DNA of 64,000 nucleotides from Ruegeria marina (GCF_900101475.1 NZ_FMZV01000003.1:310001-374000), one strand, 5' to 3'. Positions 9,066 to 17,984 are shown, numbered from the stretch's first letter. The notes: generated from the letters alone by a model not told the origin. Numbers and translations: made by a program.

Positions 9066-9716
9066 ATGAAACTCGCCCGCCCCCTGCCCAGTTATCTGGT
9101 ACAACGCTACCACGGCTGGAAAGCGACGACCTATGCAGAGAACCAGGTCTGGTACCGGCGTCTGGCCAGTGAAGGACAGCGCCCGCGCGCGATGGTGATT
9201 TCCTGCTGTGACAGCCGGGTGCATGTGACCTCGATCTTCGGCGCCGACCAGGGCGAATTCTTCATTCATCGCAACGTGGCGAACCTTGTACCGCCCTACC
9301 TGCCCGACGGCGACCACCACGGCACCAGCGCGGCGGTGGAATATGCGGTCACCGTGCTGAAGGTCGCGCATCTGATCGTGCTGGGCCATTCGCAATGCGG
9401 CGGCGTCAAGGGATGCCTTGACATGTGCAAGGGCCACGCGCCGCAGCTGGAGGCCAAGGAAAGCTTCGTCGGACGCTGGATGGACATCCTCAAGCCGAAG
9501 TACGAGAAAGTGGCCGAAATCGGCGACGAGGACGAACAGGTGCGCCAGCTGGAAAAACACGCGGTCGTCGCATCTCTGGAAAACCTGATGACCTTCCCCT
9601 TCATCGCCTCGGCGATCGACGAGGGCGCGCTGAGCCTGCACGGCCTCTGGACCGATATCGGTGAGGGCGGGCTGCAATGCTACGACCCGGTCGCCGAGCA
9701 ATTCGTGCCGGTGTGA
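9066..9716 (+). CDS. Beta-class carbonic anhydrase
   Basis: This 216-aa zinc enzyme interconverts CO2 and bicarbonate. CCDSR carries one zinc cysteine and the catalytic Asp/Arg pair, and GHSQCGGVKG supplies the zinc histidine and second cysteine. Length is normal for bacterial beta enzymes. ATG 9066 is used; much longer upstream reading in this frame is antisense to the Hpt-like gene and unlike the family. A rho-independent terminator follows. Confidence 0.95.
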   Translation: MKLARPLPSYLVQRYHGWKATTYAENQVWYRRLASEGQRPRAMVISCCDSRVHVTSIFGADQGEFFIHRNVANLVPPYLPDGDHHGTSAAVEYAVTVLKVAHLIVLGHSQCGGVKGCLDMCKGHAPQLEAKESFVGRWMDILKPKYEKVAEIGDEDEQVRQLEKHAVVASLENLMTFPFIASAIDEGALSLHGLWTDIGEGGLQCYDPVAEQFVPV

Positions 9717-9742
9717 TCCGGCAACAGAGCATAGGGAACGAA

Positions 9743-9769
9743 AAAGGGGCGCCCATCGGACGCCCCTTT
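9743..9769 (+). terminator. Rho-independent terminator after carbonic anhydrase
   Basis: The stem AAAGGGGCG at 9743-9751 pairs with CGCCCCTTT at 9761-9769 around a 9-base loop, and the right arm runs into TATTTTAT. It begins 27 bases after the carbonic anhydrase stop. It also lies just past the stop of the leftward 63-aa gene and has A residues on its left arm, so it may serve both strands. Confidence 0.88.
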
Positions 9770-9788
9770 ATTTTATCCGACCCACGGA

Positions 9789-9980
9789 TCAGGCCGCGAT
9801 ACGTTCGTCATCCATCTGCGCCCTGACCGAGCAGAAGATCGGCTTGGCCTTTTGGCGGGCGCGATGTGCAAAGAGGTTCAGCACTTCCACTTCTGCCTCG
9901 GCCCCCTGTTTGGTCCGGCGCAGGTACTCCAGCGCGGCGATACGGTTTTGACGGGCTTTTTGTGCGAGAGAGACGTTCAT
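9789..9980 (-). CDS. Small hypothetical protein (63 aa)
   Basis: This short basic helical protein begins MNVSLAQKARQNRIAALEYL and contains a single cysteine (PIFCSVRAQ). ATG 9980 has a good ribosome site (AGGAGA, 6 bases upstream). I do not recognise a family. It follows another small gene on the same strand after a 47-base gap, and the two probably share a promoter in the AT-richer gap beyond 10207. Confidence 0.7.
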   Translation of the reverse strand: MNVSLAQKARQNRIAALEYLRRTKQGAEAEVEVLNLFAHRARQKAKPIFCSVRAQMDDERIAA

Positions 9981-10027
9981 CTGGATTCTCCTGAGATTCT
10001 GGTGGGTTGTTAGGTCTGCAAGCGGGA

Positions 10028-10207
10028 TCAGGCGGCGTCGCCGGAGCTGCCCCAGGGGCTGGTGACGAAGAAAACGCCGGTCGCGGTGCGCACCGGATGC
10101 GCCTGCGCCCGCCAATCGGCCATGGACAGGACATTGTCCGAACGACCTTGGCTTTCGCCGGCCGGGCGCTGCGTGTCGGGGCGACGGAAAGTGATGATGG
10201 TTGCCAT
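10028..10207 (-). CDS. Small hypothetical protein (59 aa)
   Basis: This reading frame runs from ATG 10207 to TGA 10028 and encodes 59 residues, starting MATIITFRRPDTQRPAGES and ending SPWGSSGDAA. A ribosome site (AGAGGA) sits 7 bases before the ATG. Codon use is GC-rich at third positions like its neighbours. The basic N-terminus is followed by a Pro/Gly/Ser-rich region; no domain is recognised. It is the first gene of a probable two-gene unit with the 63-aa gene. Confidence 0.6.
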   Translation of the reverse strand: MATIITFRRPDTQRPAGESQGRSDNVLSMADWRAQAHPVRTATGVFFVTSPWGSSGDAA

Positions 10208-10649
10208 TTTCGTTTTCCTCTTGCTTCAGAGGCGATACCGCCTGGAGTTTCGATCCTTTTTGGTTCGTGCCAGAGAAAATCCCTCTCGCGGCTATGAACC
10301 GGACTTGTTACACTCGTCGTTCCTTCGGCTTTGACCGTGCGCTGGCCACAACTTTACCGATACCCTCTTTTAGGTCTGTTTTCGTTGCCGATGCTGTTTG
10401 GGCCGAAGGGTTAATTTCCTGATGCTTTGATGTTTGGCTGAGATTCGGTCGGGAATCGCGCAATATTGTGGCTAAAAAGTGAAAAATCACAATTAAAACA
10501 AAAGTTTGTCCACGACTTGGCCCAAGTTCGACTTGTTCCGAACAGATTTTTCCCTGTTGGGAAACGCAATTTTACTGGCGGTGAACCAGTGATTCTGCCT
10601 TTGAAACCTGCAATCAGTGATTGCACTCAGCCCCCACCGGAAAAGAAAA
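10208..10649. other. Gene-free, AT-richer intergenic region
   Basis: About 440 bases lie between the 59-aa gene and the asd terminator. The stretch 10380-10620 is clearly richer in A and T than its surroundings (for example AAAAAGTGAAAAATCACAATTAAAAC). I see no convincing gene on either strand; reading frames here lack family resemblance. It should hold the promoter of the small-gene pair, but I cannot fix -35 and -10 boxes with confidence. Confidence 0.5.
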
Positions 10650-10677
10650 CCGCCCCCATCCTCCCGGACAGGGGCGG
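10650..10677 (-). terminator. Rho-independent terminator of asd
   Basis: On the minus strand the stem CCGCCCC (10677-10671) closes with GGGGCGG (10656-10650) and is followed by TTTTCTTTTCC. It lies 24 bases after the asd stop codon. Confidence 0.88.
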
Positions 10678-10700
10678 CACATTCCTCGTGACGGGCCGTG

Positions 10701-11723
10701 TCAGCCTTTCTTCAGAACTTCCCGGCCCAGCAGTTCGGCAATCTGCACTGCGTTCAGTGCCGCGCCCTTGCGCAGGTTGTCGGAAACGCACCACAGGTTC
10801 AGGCCGTTTTCGACGGTCGAATCCTGCCGGATACGGCTGATGAAGGTTGCGAAATCGCCGACACATTCCTTGGGCGTGACGTAACCGCCGGCTTCACGCT
10901 TGTCGATCACCATGATCCCCGGTGCCTCACGCAGGATGTCGCGGGCCTCGTCCTCGTCCAGGAATTCCTCGAACTCGATGTTGATCGCCTCGGAATGGCC
11001 GACGAACACCGGCACGCGGACGCAGGTCGCAGTGACCTTGATCGACGGATCGACGATCTTCTTGGTCTCAGCGACCATCTTCCATTCCTCCTTGGTCGAG
11101 CCGTCTTCCATGAAGACGTCGATATGGGGAATGACGTTGAAGGCGATTTCCTTCTGGAATTTCTTTGGCGGCACGTCCGAGGTCGGATTGTAGACTGCCT
11201 TGGTCTGCTCCCAGAGCTCGTCCATACCTTCCTTGCCCGCGCCGGAAACCGACTGGTAGGTCGAGACGACGACGCGCTTGATCTTTGCGCGGTCGTGCAG
11301 CGGCTTCAGCGCCACCACCATCTGCGCAGTCGAGCAGTTGGGGTTGGCGATGATGTTCTTGTTGGCATAGGCGTGGATCGCCTGCGGGTTCACCTCGGGC
11401 ACGATCAGGGGAATGTCCGGGTCGTAGCGATAGAGCGAGCTGTTGTCGATCACCACGCAGCCCGCGGCGGCGGCCTTGGGCGCATAGATCTTGGTCGCGT
11501 CCGAACCCACGGCGAACAAGGCCATGTCCCAGCCGGTGAAGTCGAAAACGTCCAGATCCTGGGTCTTGATGGTCTTGTCGCCAAAGCTGACTTCGGTGCC
11601 CAGAGATTTTCGGCTTGCCAGCGCGGCAATCTCATCCACGGGGAACTGGCGCTCGGCCAGGATGTTCAGCATTTCGCGGCCCACATTGCCAGTGGCGCCC
11701 ACGACGACGACGCGATAACCCAT
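10701..11723 (-). CDS. asd: Aspartate-semialdehyde dehydrogenase
   Basis: This 340-aa enzyme reduces aspartyl phosphate to aspartate semialdehyde with NADPH, the branch point to lysine/DAP, threonine and methionine. The N-terminal dinucleotide site is VVVGATGNVGREM. The catalytic cysteine lies in NPNCSTAQM near residue 130, and SVSGAGKEGMDEL follows. ATG 11723 has an upstream GGAGAAAC ribosome site. It stands alone with its own terminator; a 10-bp hairpin just upstream separates it from the MFS gene. Confidence 0.97.
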   Translation of the reverse strand: MGYRVVVVGATGNVGREMLNILAERQFPVDEIAALASRKSLGTEVSFGDKTIKTQDLDVFDFTGWDMALFAVGSDATKIYAPKAAAAGCVVIDNSSLYRYDPDIPLIVPEVNPQAIHAYANKNIIANPNCSTAQMVVALKPLHDRAKIKRVVVSTYQSVSGAGKEGMDELWEQTKAVYNPTSDVPPKKFQKEIAFNVIPHIDVFMEDGSTKEEWKMVAETKKIVDPSIKVTATCVRVPVFVGHSEAINIEFEEFLDEDEARDILREAPGIMVIDKREAGGYVTPKECVGDFATFISRIRQDSTVENGLNLWCVSDNLRKGAALNAVQIAELLGREVLKKG

Positions 11724-11741
11724 TTCTTGTTTCTCCAGATT

Positions 11742-11764
11742 CCGCCGGTCGCCACGACCGGCGG
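11742..11764 (-). terminator. Hairpin between the MFS gene and asd
   Basis: CCGCCGGTCG at 11742-11751 pairs perfectly with CGACCGGCGG at 11755-11764 around a 3-base loop. On the minus strand there is no T tract; the stem ends 18 bases before the asd ATG. It may end the MFS transcript or be a leader structure of asd. Confidence 0.5.
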
Positions 11765-11805
11765 CGGTTCCTTACAAGGAAAGCACGGCTGAGGAAAGGC
11801 CCCTA

Positions 11806-12978
11806 TCAGTCCATACTGTCGCGGCTGAACAGATAAATCACGAGTCCAAGGGCCAGAGAGATGGCGAAGAAGGCGAGGATCGCCGCGTAAGGAGCCGCAG
11901 GCGCGCCCCCGGAATAGGCCTCGTGCAGGCGGCCGGTGGCGAATTGCATCAGCCCTACGCCGCCAATGCCGAACAGGTTGAGAAGCGTGACGCCGCGCCC
12001 CACCAGATGCGCGGGAAAGAAGGCGCGGCCATGCGCCATGATCATCGGGAAGGATGCGCCGAGGAAACCGATGACGGCCATCAGCGCGACCGACGACACG
12101 ACGCCCTTGTCGATCCAGACCACCAGCAGCGCCAGCGCCAGCGCGCCGCCAAGGTTGCCGCCAAACACCACCCATTTCCGGGTGCCCAGAATCCTGTCGA
12201 GCGGACCATAGGCAAAGGTACCTGCGATCATCGCCGCCCCCATGACCAGCGTCGCCTGCCCGATCTGCCCTGTGTCCAGGCCGTAGACATCGCGCAGGTA
12301 GGGACCGGCCCATAGCCCTCTCAGCGCGGCGGCCGGTGCATAGGCCACCAGCATCAGCGGCAGCATGGTCCACAGGAGAGGATTGCGCAGCAGGTCCAGC
12401 AACGATCCCGTAGCGCCATGCCCGGCTTTGGCCGGGTCGCGTACGGAAAACCAGATTCCGACCGCAACGGCGGTCGAGACCACCGCCAATCCGGCCAGCG
12501 TAGCACGCCAGCCCATCAATTCGACGGCCAGGGCGGTGGGATAAGAGGCGACCAGATTGCCCACCGACCCTACACCCAGCATCAGCGCGGCCAGTGTTGC
12601 AAAGCGCGCGGGCGGAAACTCGCGTGCAAAGATGTAATACGAGGCCATGAGGACAGGCGAACACCCGATACCGATCAGAACCATGGCAAGACTGATGTGC
12701 AACGGCGCGGTGGCGATTGCGAACATGGCCGCTCCGCCGCCGCCACCAAGCATCAGCAGGACAGCCGCGGTGCGGCGCGGCCCCACCTTGTCCAGCGCCC
12801 AACCCACCGGGATCTGCATCAGCGCGAAAGTCAGGAACCACAAGCCCGAGGCAAAGGCCAGATCGTCGGGCTGAGCCCCGATATCACGGGCCAGATCGGC
12901 GGTAAGCACCGCCAGAAAAGCACGAAAGAACTGGCTCAGCACATAGGCCAGACACAGGATGACAAGACCGGCCTGCAT
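11806..12978 (-). CDS. MFS transporter
   Basis: This 390-aa integral membrane protein has about twelve hydrophobic segments. The loop after the second segment, GWALDKVGPRRTAAV, matches the MFS loop 2-3 motif. The substrate is not evident. ATG 12978 begins MQAGLVILCLAYVLSQF, which is already the first membrane helix. It is divergent from the DUF3095 gene across a 117-base gap. Confidence 0.9.
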   Translation of the reverse strand: MQAGLVILCLAYVLSQFFRAFLAVLTADLARDIGAQPDDLAFASGLWFLTFALMQIPVGWALDKVGPRRTAAVLLMLGGGGGAAMFAIATAPLHISLAMVLIGIGCSPVLMASYYIFAREFPPARFATLAALMLGVGSVGNLVASYPTALAVELMGWRATLAGLAVVSTAVAVGIWFSVRDPAKAGHGATGSLLDLLRNPLLWTMLPLMLVAYAPAAALRGLWAGPYLRDVYGLDTGQIGQATLVMGAAMIAGTFAYGPLDRILGTRKWVVFGGNLGGALALALLVVWIDKGVVSSVALMAVIGFLGASFPMIMAHGRAFFPAHLVGRGVTLLNLFGIGGVGLMQFATGRLHEAYSGGAPAAPYAAILAFFAISLALGLVIYLFSRDSMD

Positions 12979-13095
12979 GTTCCCCCCTCCGCCGTCGGTT
13001 TGGGCGATGGTTTACATGTTATCGGGCAACACACAAGTCGCCCGGCTGTCATCCCGCTCTGGTTCTCCGGTCATTTGCACTATGTTGAGAATCAA

Positions 13096-14250
13096 ATGCT
13101 CAAAACTGCGATTCCACAGGATCCGAACGCTTTCTTTGCCGACCTCCGGCCAGTACGGGATTTTGCCTTGCTGGCCGATCCGAACAGGTTTCATCCGGTG
13201 CCTGACGATTGGGTTATTGGCACCGCCGATATCGTGGACAGCACCGGCGAAATCGCACGCGGGCGGTACAAGACCGTAAACATGGTTGGCGCGGCGGTCA
13301 TCTCGGCAATGGTCAACGCAATGGGTGGGCGAGCCTTTCCCTATGTTTTCGGCGGCGACGGTGCATCCTTCGCAGTTGCCGGATCAGATGAAGCCTGCGC
13401 CCGCACGGTACTGGCGGCACTGCGCCGCTGGGCGGAGGAAGAGTTTTCCATCAGCCTTCGCGCTGCCCTGGTGCCTGTCTCGGCCATTCGGGCGGCTGGT
13501 CGCGATCTGCGGGTGGCGCGCTACGCGGCCTCGGATGGGGTCGATTACGCGATGTTCGCCGGACGCGGGCTTGCCTGGGCCGAAGCACAGATGAAGAACG
13601 GTGAATTTTCCGTCGAACAGGCCCAGCCGGGGGCTATCCCCGTTCTGACTGGCCTGTCCTGCCGCTGGTCCAATGTCAGATCTCGGAACGGCCAGATCCT
13701 GTCTGTCGTCGTGCAACCGACCGAAAGGGCGACAGAACGCGACTTTGCCGATCTGGCGCGTCGGATCGTGGGAATGACAGGTGCGCTCCTGCGCGACGGG
13801 CACCCGCTGCCGGCCACTGGCCCTGACGTGCGCTGGCCACCACCGGGGCTTGACCTCGACGCCCGCGTCTCTCGTGCGGGCCGCAGCTTCCGGCTGCAAA
13901 AATTCGTCCTGCTTTGGCAGAACTTGCTGATCTGGATGCTGTTTCGCACCAATATCCGGTTGGGCGGGTTCCGACCCGATCACTATGCGCGGACCGCCGT
14001 CGAGAATGCCGATTACCGCAAGTTCGATGACGGTCTAAAGATGACGCTCGACTGCGATGCCGAAACCCGCAACCGGCTAGAGGCACTGCTTGAAGAAGCC
14101 CGGCGTCAAGGCAAGATACGTTTCGGTCTGTTCGCCCAGGATGAGGCGATGATGACCTGTTTCGTGCCCTCGGCCATGCGCGACGACCATGTGCATTTCG
14201 TGGATGGCGCGGCAGGTGGCTACGCGGCTGCGGCCGGGCGGATCAAATAG
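13096..14250 (+). CDS. DUF3095 family protein, class III cyclase-like
   Basis: I assign this 384-aa protein to DUF3095. TADIVDSTGEIARG near residue 40 and FPYVFGGDGASF near residue 80 are placed like the two metal-binding aspartate segments of class III nucleotidyl cyclases. No membrane segment or sensor domain is seen. The C-terminal half (about residues 250-384) is unassigned. ATG 13096 is used because the upstream frame is antisense to the MFS gene. Enzymatic activity is not known to me for this family. Confidence 0.75.
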   Translation: MLKTAIPQDPNAFFADLRPVRDFALLADPNRFHPVPDDWVIGTADIVDSTGEIARGRYKTVNMVGAAVISAMVNAMGGRAFPYVFGGDGASFAVAGSDEACARTVLAALRRWAEEEFSISLRAALVPVSAIRAAGRDLRVARYAASDGVDYAMFAGRGLAWAEAQMKNGEFSVEQAQPGAIPVLTGLSCRWSNVRSRNGQILSVVVQPTERATERDFADLARRIVGMTGALLRDGHPLPATGPDVRWPPPGLDLDARVSRAGRSFRLQKFVLLWQNLLIWMLFRTNIRLGGFRPDHYARTAVENADYRKFDDGLKMTLDCDAETRNRLEALLEEARRQGKIRFGLFAQDEAMMTCFVPSAMRDDHVHFVDGAAGGYAAAAGRIK

Positions 14251-14254
14251 GCTG

Positions 14255-14343
14255 GCTTTTCGGGATTACCCCGCATCGCCAATGCCCTGCCGCGCACCCG
14301 TGACACTGGCGATACCTTGTGTTTCGGGTATTTCCCGAAAAGC
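14255..14343. terminator. Nested inverted repeats between convergent genes
   Basis: GCTTTTCGGGA at 14255-14265 is the exact reverse complement of 14333-14343, and a second hairpin TTTCGGG (14322-14328)/CCCGAAA (14334-14340) competes for the same right arm. The region separates the DUF3095 gene from the livM stop. It is likely a shared termination region; which fold forms is unclear. Confidence 0.5.
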
Positions 14344-14344
14344 T

Positions 14345-15397
14345 CTAGGAACGCCTCAGCCGTCCGACAATTCCCGTGGGGAAGAAATAGACGCTGAGGA
14401 TGAACAGCACACCCAGCCACAAGAGCCAGCGGTCAGCGTCCAACAATTGCGGCAACACCGGCAACCCTTCGATGGCAGACCCGGCCGCACCCATCAGGTT
14501 CTGCAGATAGTTTTGCGCAAGCACCAGCACGGTCGCCCCGATTACCGCACCATACATGGTGCCCATGCCGCCAATCACGACCATCAGCAAGATGTCGATC
14601 ATGATCTCCATGCTCAGCGTCGTGTCCGGTCCGACATAACGCAGCCAGATCGCGTAGAGGCTGCCGGCCAGCGCCGCCACCGCCGCAGACAGGCATGTCG
14701 CAGCCACCCGGTAACGGACGACCCTGTAGCCGATCGCCTCGGCACGGAAATCATTCTCGCGGATCGCCTGCAATACCCGACCAAAGGGCGAGTTCACGAC
14801 CCGAAGCATCAGCAGGAACAGGATCAGACTGCCCGTGAAAACCAGGTAATACGACAGAAGCTTGCCATTCAGTTTCACGCCGAACAGCTCGTCGCCGAAC
14901 TTGAAGGCCGGACCCAGTTCGCGTGGGGTCTGGAAGGTCAACCCGTCCTCGCCTCCGGTCAGCCCCGACAGCTGGCTGACCAGTACCGCCACCGCCGAAG
15001 CCACCGCCAGCGTGATCATGGCAAAGAAGATGGCCCGCACCCGAAGACTGAAGAGCCCGATGACAAAGGCAAGCGCTGCCGCCACGCCCGCACCCGCCAG
15101 CGCGCCGCCGGCCAGCGCATCAAAACCGCGCCCCAAATGGGTCGAGGCCAGCGCCACCCCATAGGCCCCGATACCAAAGAACATGGTATGGGCGAAACTG
15201 ACGATACCGCCGTAGCCCAGCAACAGGTCGTAGCTGGCCACCAGCACGACGAACACGCAAATTCGCGCGGCGGTGTCCACCGTGCGCACACCGGGAAACA
15301 GGAACGGCGCCAGCGCCAGGCAGAAAAGGATCAGGCCCAGGATAGAGGCCAGCACCACAGACCGGGGCATGTCGCCCGAAAGAACCGCTTTGATCAT
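14345..15397 (-). CDS. livM: Branched-chain-type ABC transporter permease, LivM family
   Basis: This 350-aa inner-membrane permease has about nine hydrophobic segments and the conserved IGYRVVRYRVAATCLSA and GGMGTMYGAVIGA motifs of LivM. It pairs with LivH to form the channel. The true start is ATG 15397, which overlaps the livH stop by 4 bases (ATGA); reading further upstream would be out of frame within livH. It is the last gene of the five-gene operon livKGFHM. The substrate may be amino acids, amides, urea or an aromatic acid. Confidence 0.93.
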   Translation of the reverse strand: MIKAVLSGDMPRSVVLASILGLILFCLALAPFLFPGVRTVDTAARICVFVVLVASYDLLLGYGGIVSFAHTMFFGIGAYGVALASTHLGRGFDALAGGALAGAGVAAALAFVIGLFSLRVRAIFFAMITLAVASAVAVLVSQLSGLTGGEDGLTFQTPRELGPAFKFGDELFGVKLNGKLLSYYLVFTGSLILFLLMLRVVNSPFGRVLQAIRENDFRAEAIGYRVVRYRVAATCLSAAVAALAGSLYAIWLRYVGPDTTLSMEIMIDILLMVVIGGMGTMYGAVIGATVLVLAQNYLQNLMGAAGSAIEGLPVLPQLLDADRWLLWLGVLFILSVYFFPTGIVGRLRRS

Positions 15398-16425
15398 TTC
15401 GCTTTCACCACCGGGATCATGCCCATCGGGCGCCACATCAGGATTGCGACCATCAGGCCGATATTGGAAATCAGCGCCACCTTGGGTTCCAGGAAGGCGA
15501 CATAGTTCTGCATCAGCCCCACCAGCAGGGCACCGATGAAACAGCCTTCGACGCTGCCCAGCCCGCCGATGATGACCACGATGAAGATCAGGATCATCGC
15601 CTGGTTGCCCATGTGCGCGGTCACCACCTCCTGGTACAGGCCCCACATGACCCCACCCAGCCCGGCCAGCGCTGACCCGGCGATGAACACCCCGACAAAG
15701 ACCAGCCGCAGCCGGTAGCCAAGCGCCTGAACCATCTCGCCATTCTCGACGCCGGCGCGTACGATCAGCCCGATCTTGGTACGCCTGAGCGTCCAGCGCA
15801 TGACGGCAAAGACCACCAGCCCGAAGCCCACCGCCACCAGCCGGTATTTCTCCAGCGCGGCGCCAGCAAAGGTGATCGCGCCCTTCAACGCCTCGGGCCG
15901 CGAGATGTAGATCTCCTCGGGGCCCCACAGCACGATGATCAGTTGCTCGACCACGATCAGCCCGCCCATGGTGACAAGGATCTGCTTGAGGTGATGGCCA
16001 TAGACCGGCTGGACAATGACCTTTTCAAAGGCCCAGCCCATCGCGCCGGTGGCCAGCATCGCGCCGATCACCGCAAGCAGCATGGCGGCAAGGTTCAGCG
16101 CCAGCGAGGGCGCGCCCGTCATCCCTCCCAACATCAGCAGGACCGAAACGCCGACAAAGGCGCCCACGGATACAAACGCGCCATGACCGAAATTGATCAC
16201 GTCCATCAAGCCGAAGACCAGCGTCAGGCCGGAGGCCATGAGAAAGATCATCATCCCCATCGCCAGCCCCGACACCGTCAGCGTCAGCCAGGACGAGGTA
16301 TTGGGAATCGCGACCGCCCCCAGCACGATCAGGATCGGCACCAGAAGCACCGGCATCCAGGGCGCCAGCCGTTGCGCCAGTGACAGCCGCGCCATTCTGG
16401 GCGCATGTTCAGGGGCCATGCTCAT
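15394..16425 (-). CDS. livH: Branched-chain-type ABC transporter permease, LivH family
   Basis: This 343-aa permease has the LivH hallmarks ASGLTLVFGLMDVINFGHGAF near residue 65 and GGLGSVEGCFIGALLVG near the end. It forms the membrane channel with LivM. ATG 16425 is preceded by a 60-base gap after the livF stop that contains one copy of a dispersed repeat (see 16439-16461). Confidence 0.94.
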   Translation of the reverse strand: MSMAPEHAPRMARLSLAQRLAPWMPVLLVPILIVLGAVAIPNTSSWLTLTVSGLAMGMMIFLMASGLTLVFGLMDVINFGHGAFVSVGAFVGVSVLLMLGGMTGAPSLALNLAAMLLAVIGAMLATGAMGWAFEKVIVQPVYGHHLKQILVTMGGLIVVEQLIIVLWGPEEIYISRPEALKGAITFAGAALEKYRLVAVGFGLVVFAVMRWTLRRTKIGLIVRAGVENGEMVQALGYRLRLVFVGVFIAGSALAGLGGVMWGLYQEVVTAHMGNQAMILIFIVVIIGGLGSVEGCFIGALLVGLMQNYVAFLEPKVALISNIGLMVAILMWRPMGMIPVVKAK

Positions 16426-16438
16426 GGCAGGTTTCCTG

Positions 16439-16461
16439 CTTCTTTCTGGTCAAAAATACTC
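16439..16461. repeat. Copy 1 of a short dispersed intergenic repeat
   Basis: The 23-base sequence here shares TTCTTTCTGGTC and AAATACTC with a second copy at 39816-39840; only two bases between these blocks differ. Both copies are outside genes. In this copy it lies within the livF-livH gap. Confidence 0.6.
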
Positions 16462-16485
16462 ATCTCCAACCTCATCCCTCGCGCC

Positions 16486-17208
16486 TCAGTGGGCGTCCAT
16501 GCTCAGACCCATCAACCGTTCCTGCAAGCCGGCGTCGGTAGCCAGCTCACTCATCGCGCCGGACCACACGATGCGCCCGTCATCCATCACGCAGGCAGTG
16601 TCGCCCAGCGCCCGCGCGACCGAGAAATTCTGCTCCACCAGCAGGATCGAGGCGCCCTGCGCCTTCAGCTCGCGCAGCGCCCGCGCCATGGTCGACACGA
16701 TGGCGGGCGCCAGCCCCTTGGTGGGTTCGTCGATCAGGTACAGCCGCCGCTCCTCGACCATCGCGCGGGCGATCGACAGCATCTGTTTCTGACCGCCCGA
16801 CAGGTTTCCAGCCTCGGACTTCCAGAAGGTCTTGAGCGGCGGAAATGCCTGGAACACCCAGTCGAGCCTGGCGCTGTCGATTGGGCCAGATACAGCGGCC
16901 AGCACCATGTTTTCTTCGACTGTGAGATTGGCGAAGATGCCCATGTCCTCGGGCACGAAGCCGACACCGGTCCGTGCTATGGCAGGTGTCGGCATATGGG
17001 TGATGTCCTGCCCGTCCAGCAGCACCCGGCCCTTATGCGCCCGCCAATGTCCGATGATGGTGCGCAACGTGGTGGTCTTGCCTACCCCGTTACGGCCCAA
17101 AAGCATGGTCACAGCGCCGCGCGGGACCTCCAGCTCCACCCCTTGCAGGATGTGATATTGGGCGATGTTGGTACAGACGCCCTCAAGACGCAGGATCGGA
17201 TCAGACAT
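16486..17208 (-). CDS. livF: Branched-chain-type ABC transporter ATPase, LivF family
   Basis: This 240-aa ATPase has Walker A GRNGVGKTT, signature LSGGQKQ and Walker B LYLIDEPTKGLAP. The GLAP ending after Walker B marks the LivF subgroup. ATG 17208 overlaps the last 8 bases of livG. It works as a heterodimer with LivG on the cytoplasmic face of LivHM. Confidence 0.94.
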   Translation of the reverse strand: MSDPILRLEGVCTNIAQYHILQGVELEVPRGAVTMLLGRNGVGKTTTLRTIIGHWRAHKGRVLLDGQDITHMPTPAIARTGVGFVPEDMGIFANLTVEENMVLAAVSGPIDSARLDWVFQAFPPLKTFWKSEAGNLSGGQKQMLSIARAMVEERRLYLIDEPTKGLAPAIVSTMARALRELKAQGASILLVEQNFSVARALGDTACVMDDGRIVWSGAMSELATDAGLQERLMGLSMDAH

Positions 17209-17965
17209 CTTCCAGCTCCCGCCCCATATAGGCCTCTTGCACCACGTCCGAAGCCATGACCGTGGCCGGGTCGCCATCGGCGGCCAGCGCGCCGTTATGC
17301 AGCACGATGATACGGTCGGCGAGCGTGCGGATCACGTCCATCTTGTGTTCGACCAGCAGGATGGTGCGGTCGCGCTGTTCCTTTAGCTCGGCGATCAGGT
17401 CCAGCACCACCGGCGCCTCGTCCACACTCATGCCCGCCGTGGGCTCGTCGAACATGTAGACCGCCGGGTCGAGCGCGATCAGCAGCGCGACCTCCAGCTT
17501 GCGCTGGTTGCCGTGGCTCAGCTCCGACACGGTCTGGTCGCGGTTTCCGATCAGCCGCACCCGCGTCAGGATCGCCTCGGCCGCCTCGGTCAGTTCCGCG
17601 TGCCGGCTGGCCATCGACCACAGGTTCATGCCCTGCCCCGCGTTGGACTGCACCACGAGACGCACATTTTCCAGCACACTGAGGTTCGGGAACAGGTTGG
17701 TCAGCTGGAACGCCCGCCCGATCCCGGCGCGGGTCCGCTGCGACACCGATTGTCCCGAGAGGTCGCGCCCGCGCAGCAGGACCCGGCCCGCGCTGGCCGG
17801 GATCTGACCGGATATCAGGTTGAAATAGGTCGTCTTGCCGGCACCGTTCGGTCCAACGATCGCGGTGAGTTCCCCGGTTTGGAAGGCACAAGAGACCGCA
17901 TCCACGGCCACATGGCCGCCAAACCGCACGGTCAGCCCCTCGGTGGCAAGGATTGGGGATGTCAT
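17201..17965 (-). CDS. livG: Branched-chain-type ABC transporter ATPase, LivG family
   Basis: This 254-aa ATPase has Walker A GPNGAGKTT, a LivG-type RAFQLTNLFPNLSV segment, a signature reading LSHGNQRKLE and Walker B VYMFDEPTAGMS. ATG 17965 (MTSPILATEGL) is preferred over an ATG 7 codons upstream. It follows the binding-protein gene, from which it is separated by a hairpin with a T tract. Confidence 0.94.
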   Translation of the reverse strand: MTSPILATEGLTVRFGGHVAVDAVSCAFQTGELTAIVGPNGAGKTTYFNLISGQIPASAGRVLLRGRDLSGQSVSQRTRAGIGRAFQLTNLFPNLSVLENVRLVVQSNAGQGMNLWSMASRHAELTEAAEAILTRVRLIGNRDQTVSELSHGNQRKLEVALLIALDPAVYMFDEPTAGMSVDEAPVVLDLIAELKEQRDRTILLVEHKMDVIRTLADRIIVLHNGALAADGDPATVMASDVVQEAYMGRELEDV

Positions 17966-17984
17966 GGCTGGTTCTTTCGCTTGC

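Noticed and set aside
12418-13095. N-terminal extension of the DUF3095 frame
   Set aside because: The extension is antisense to the MFS gene and unlike DUF3095 proteins; ATG 13096 gives the normal N-terminus.
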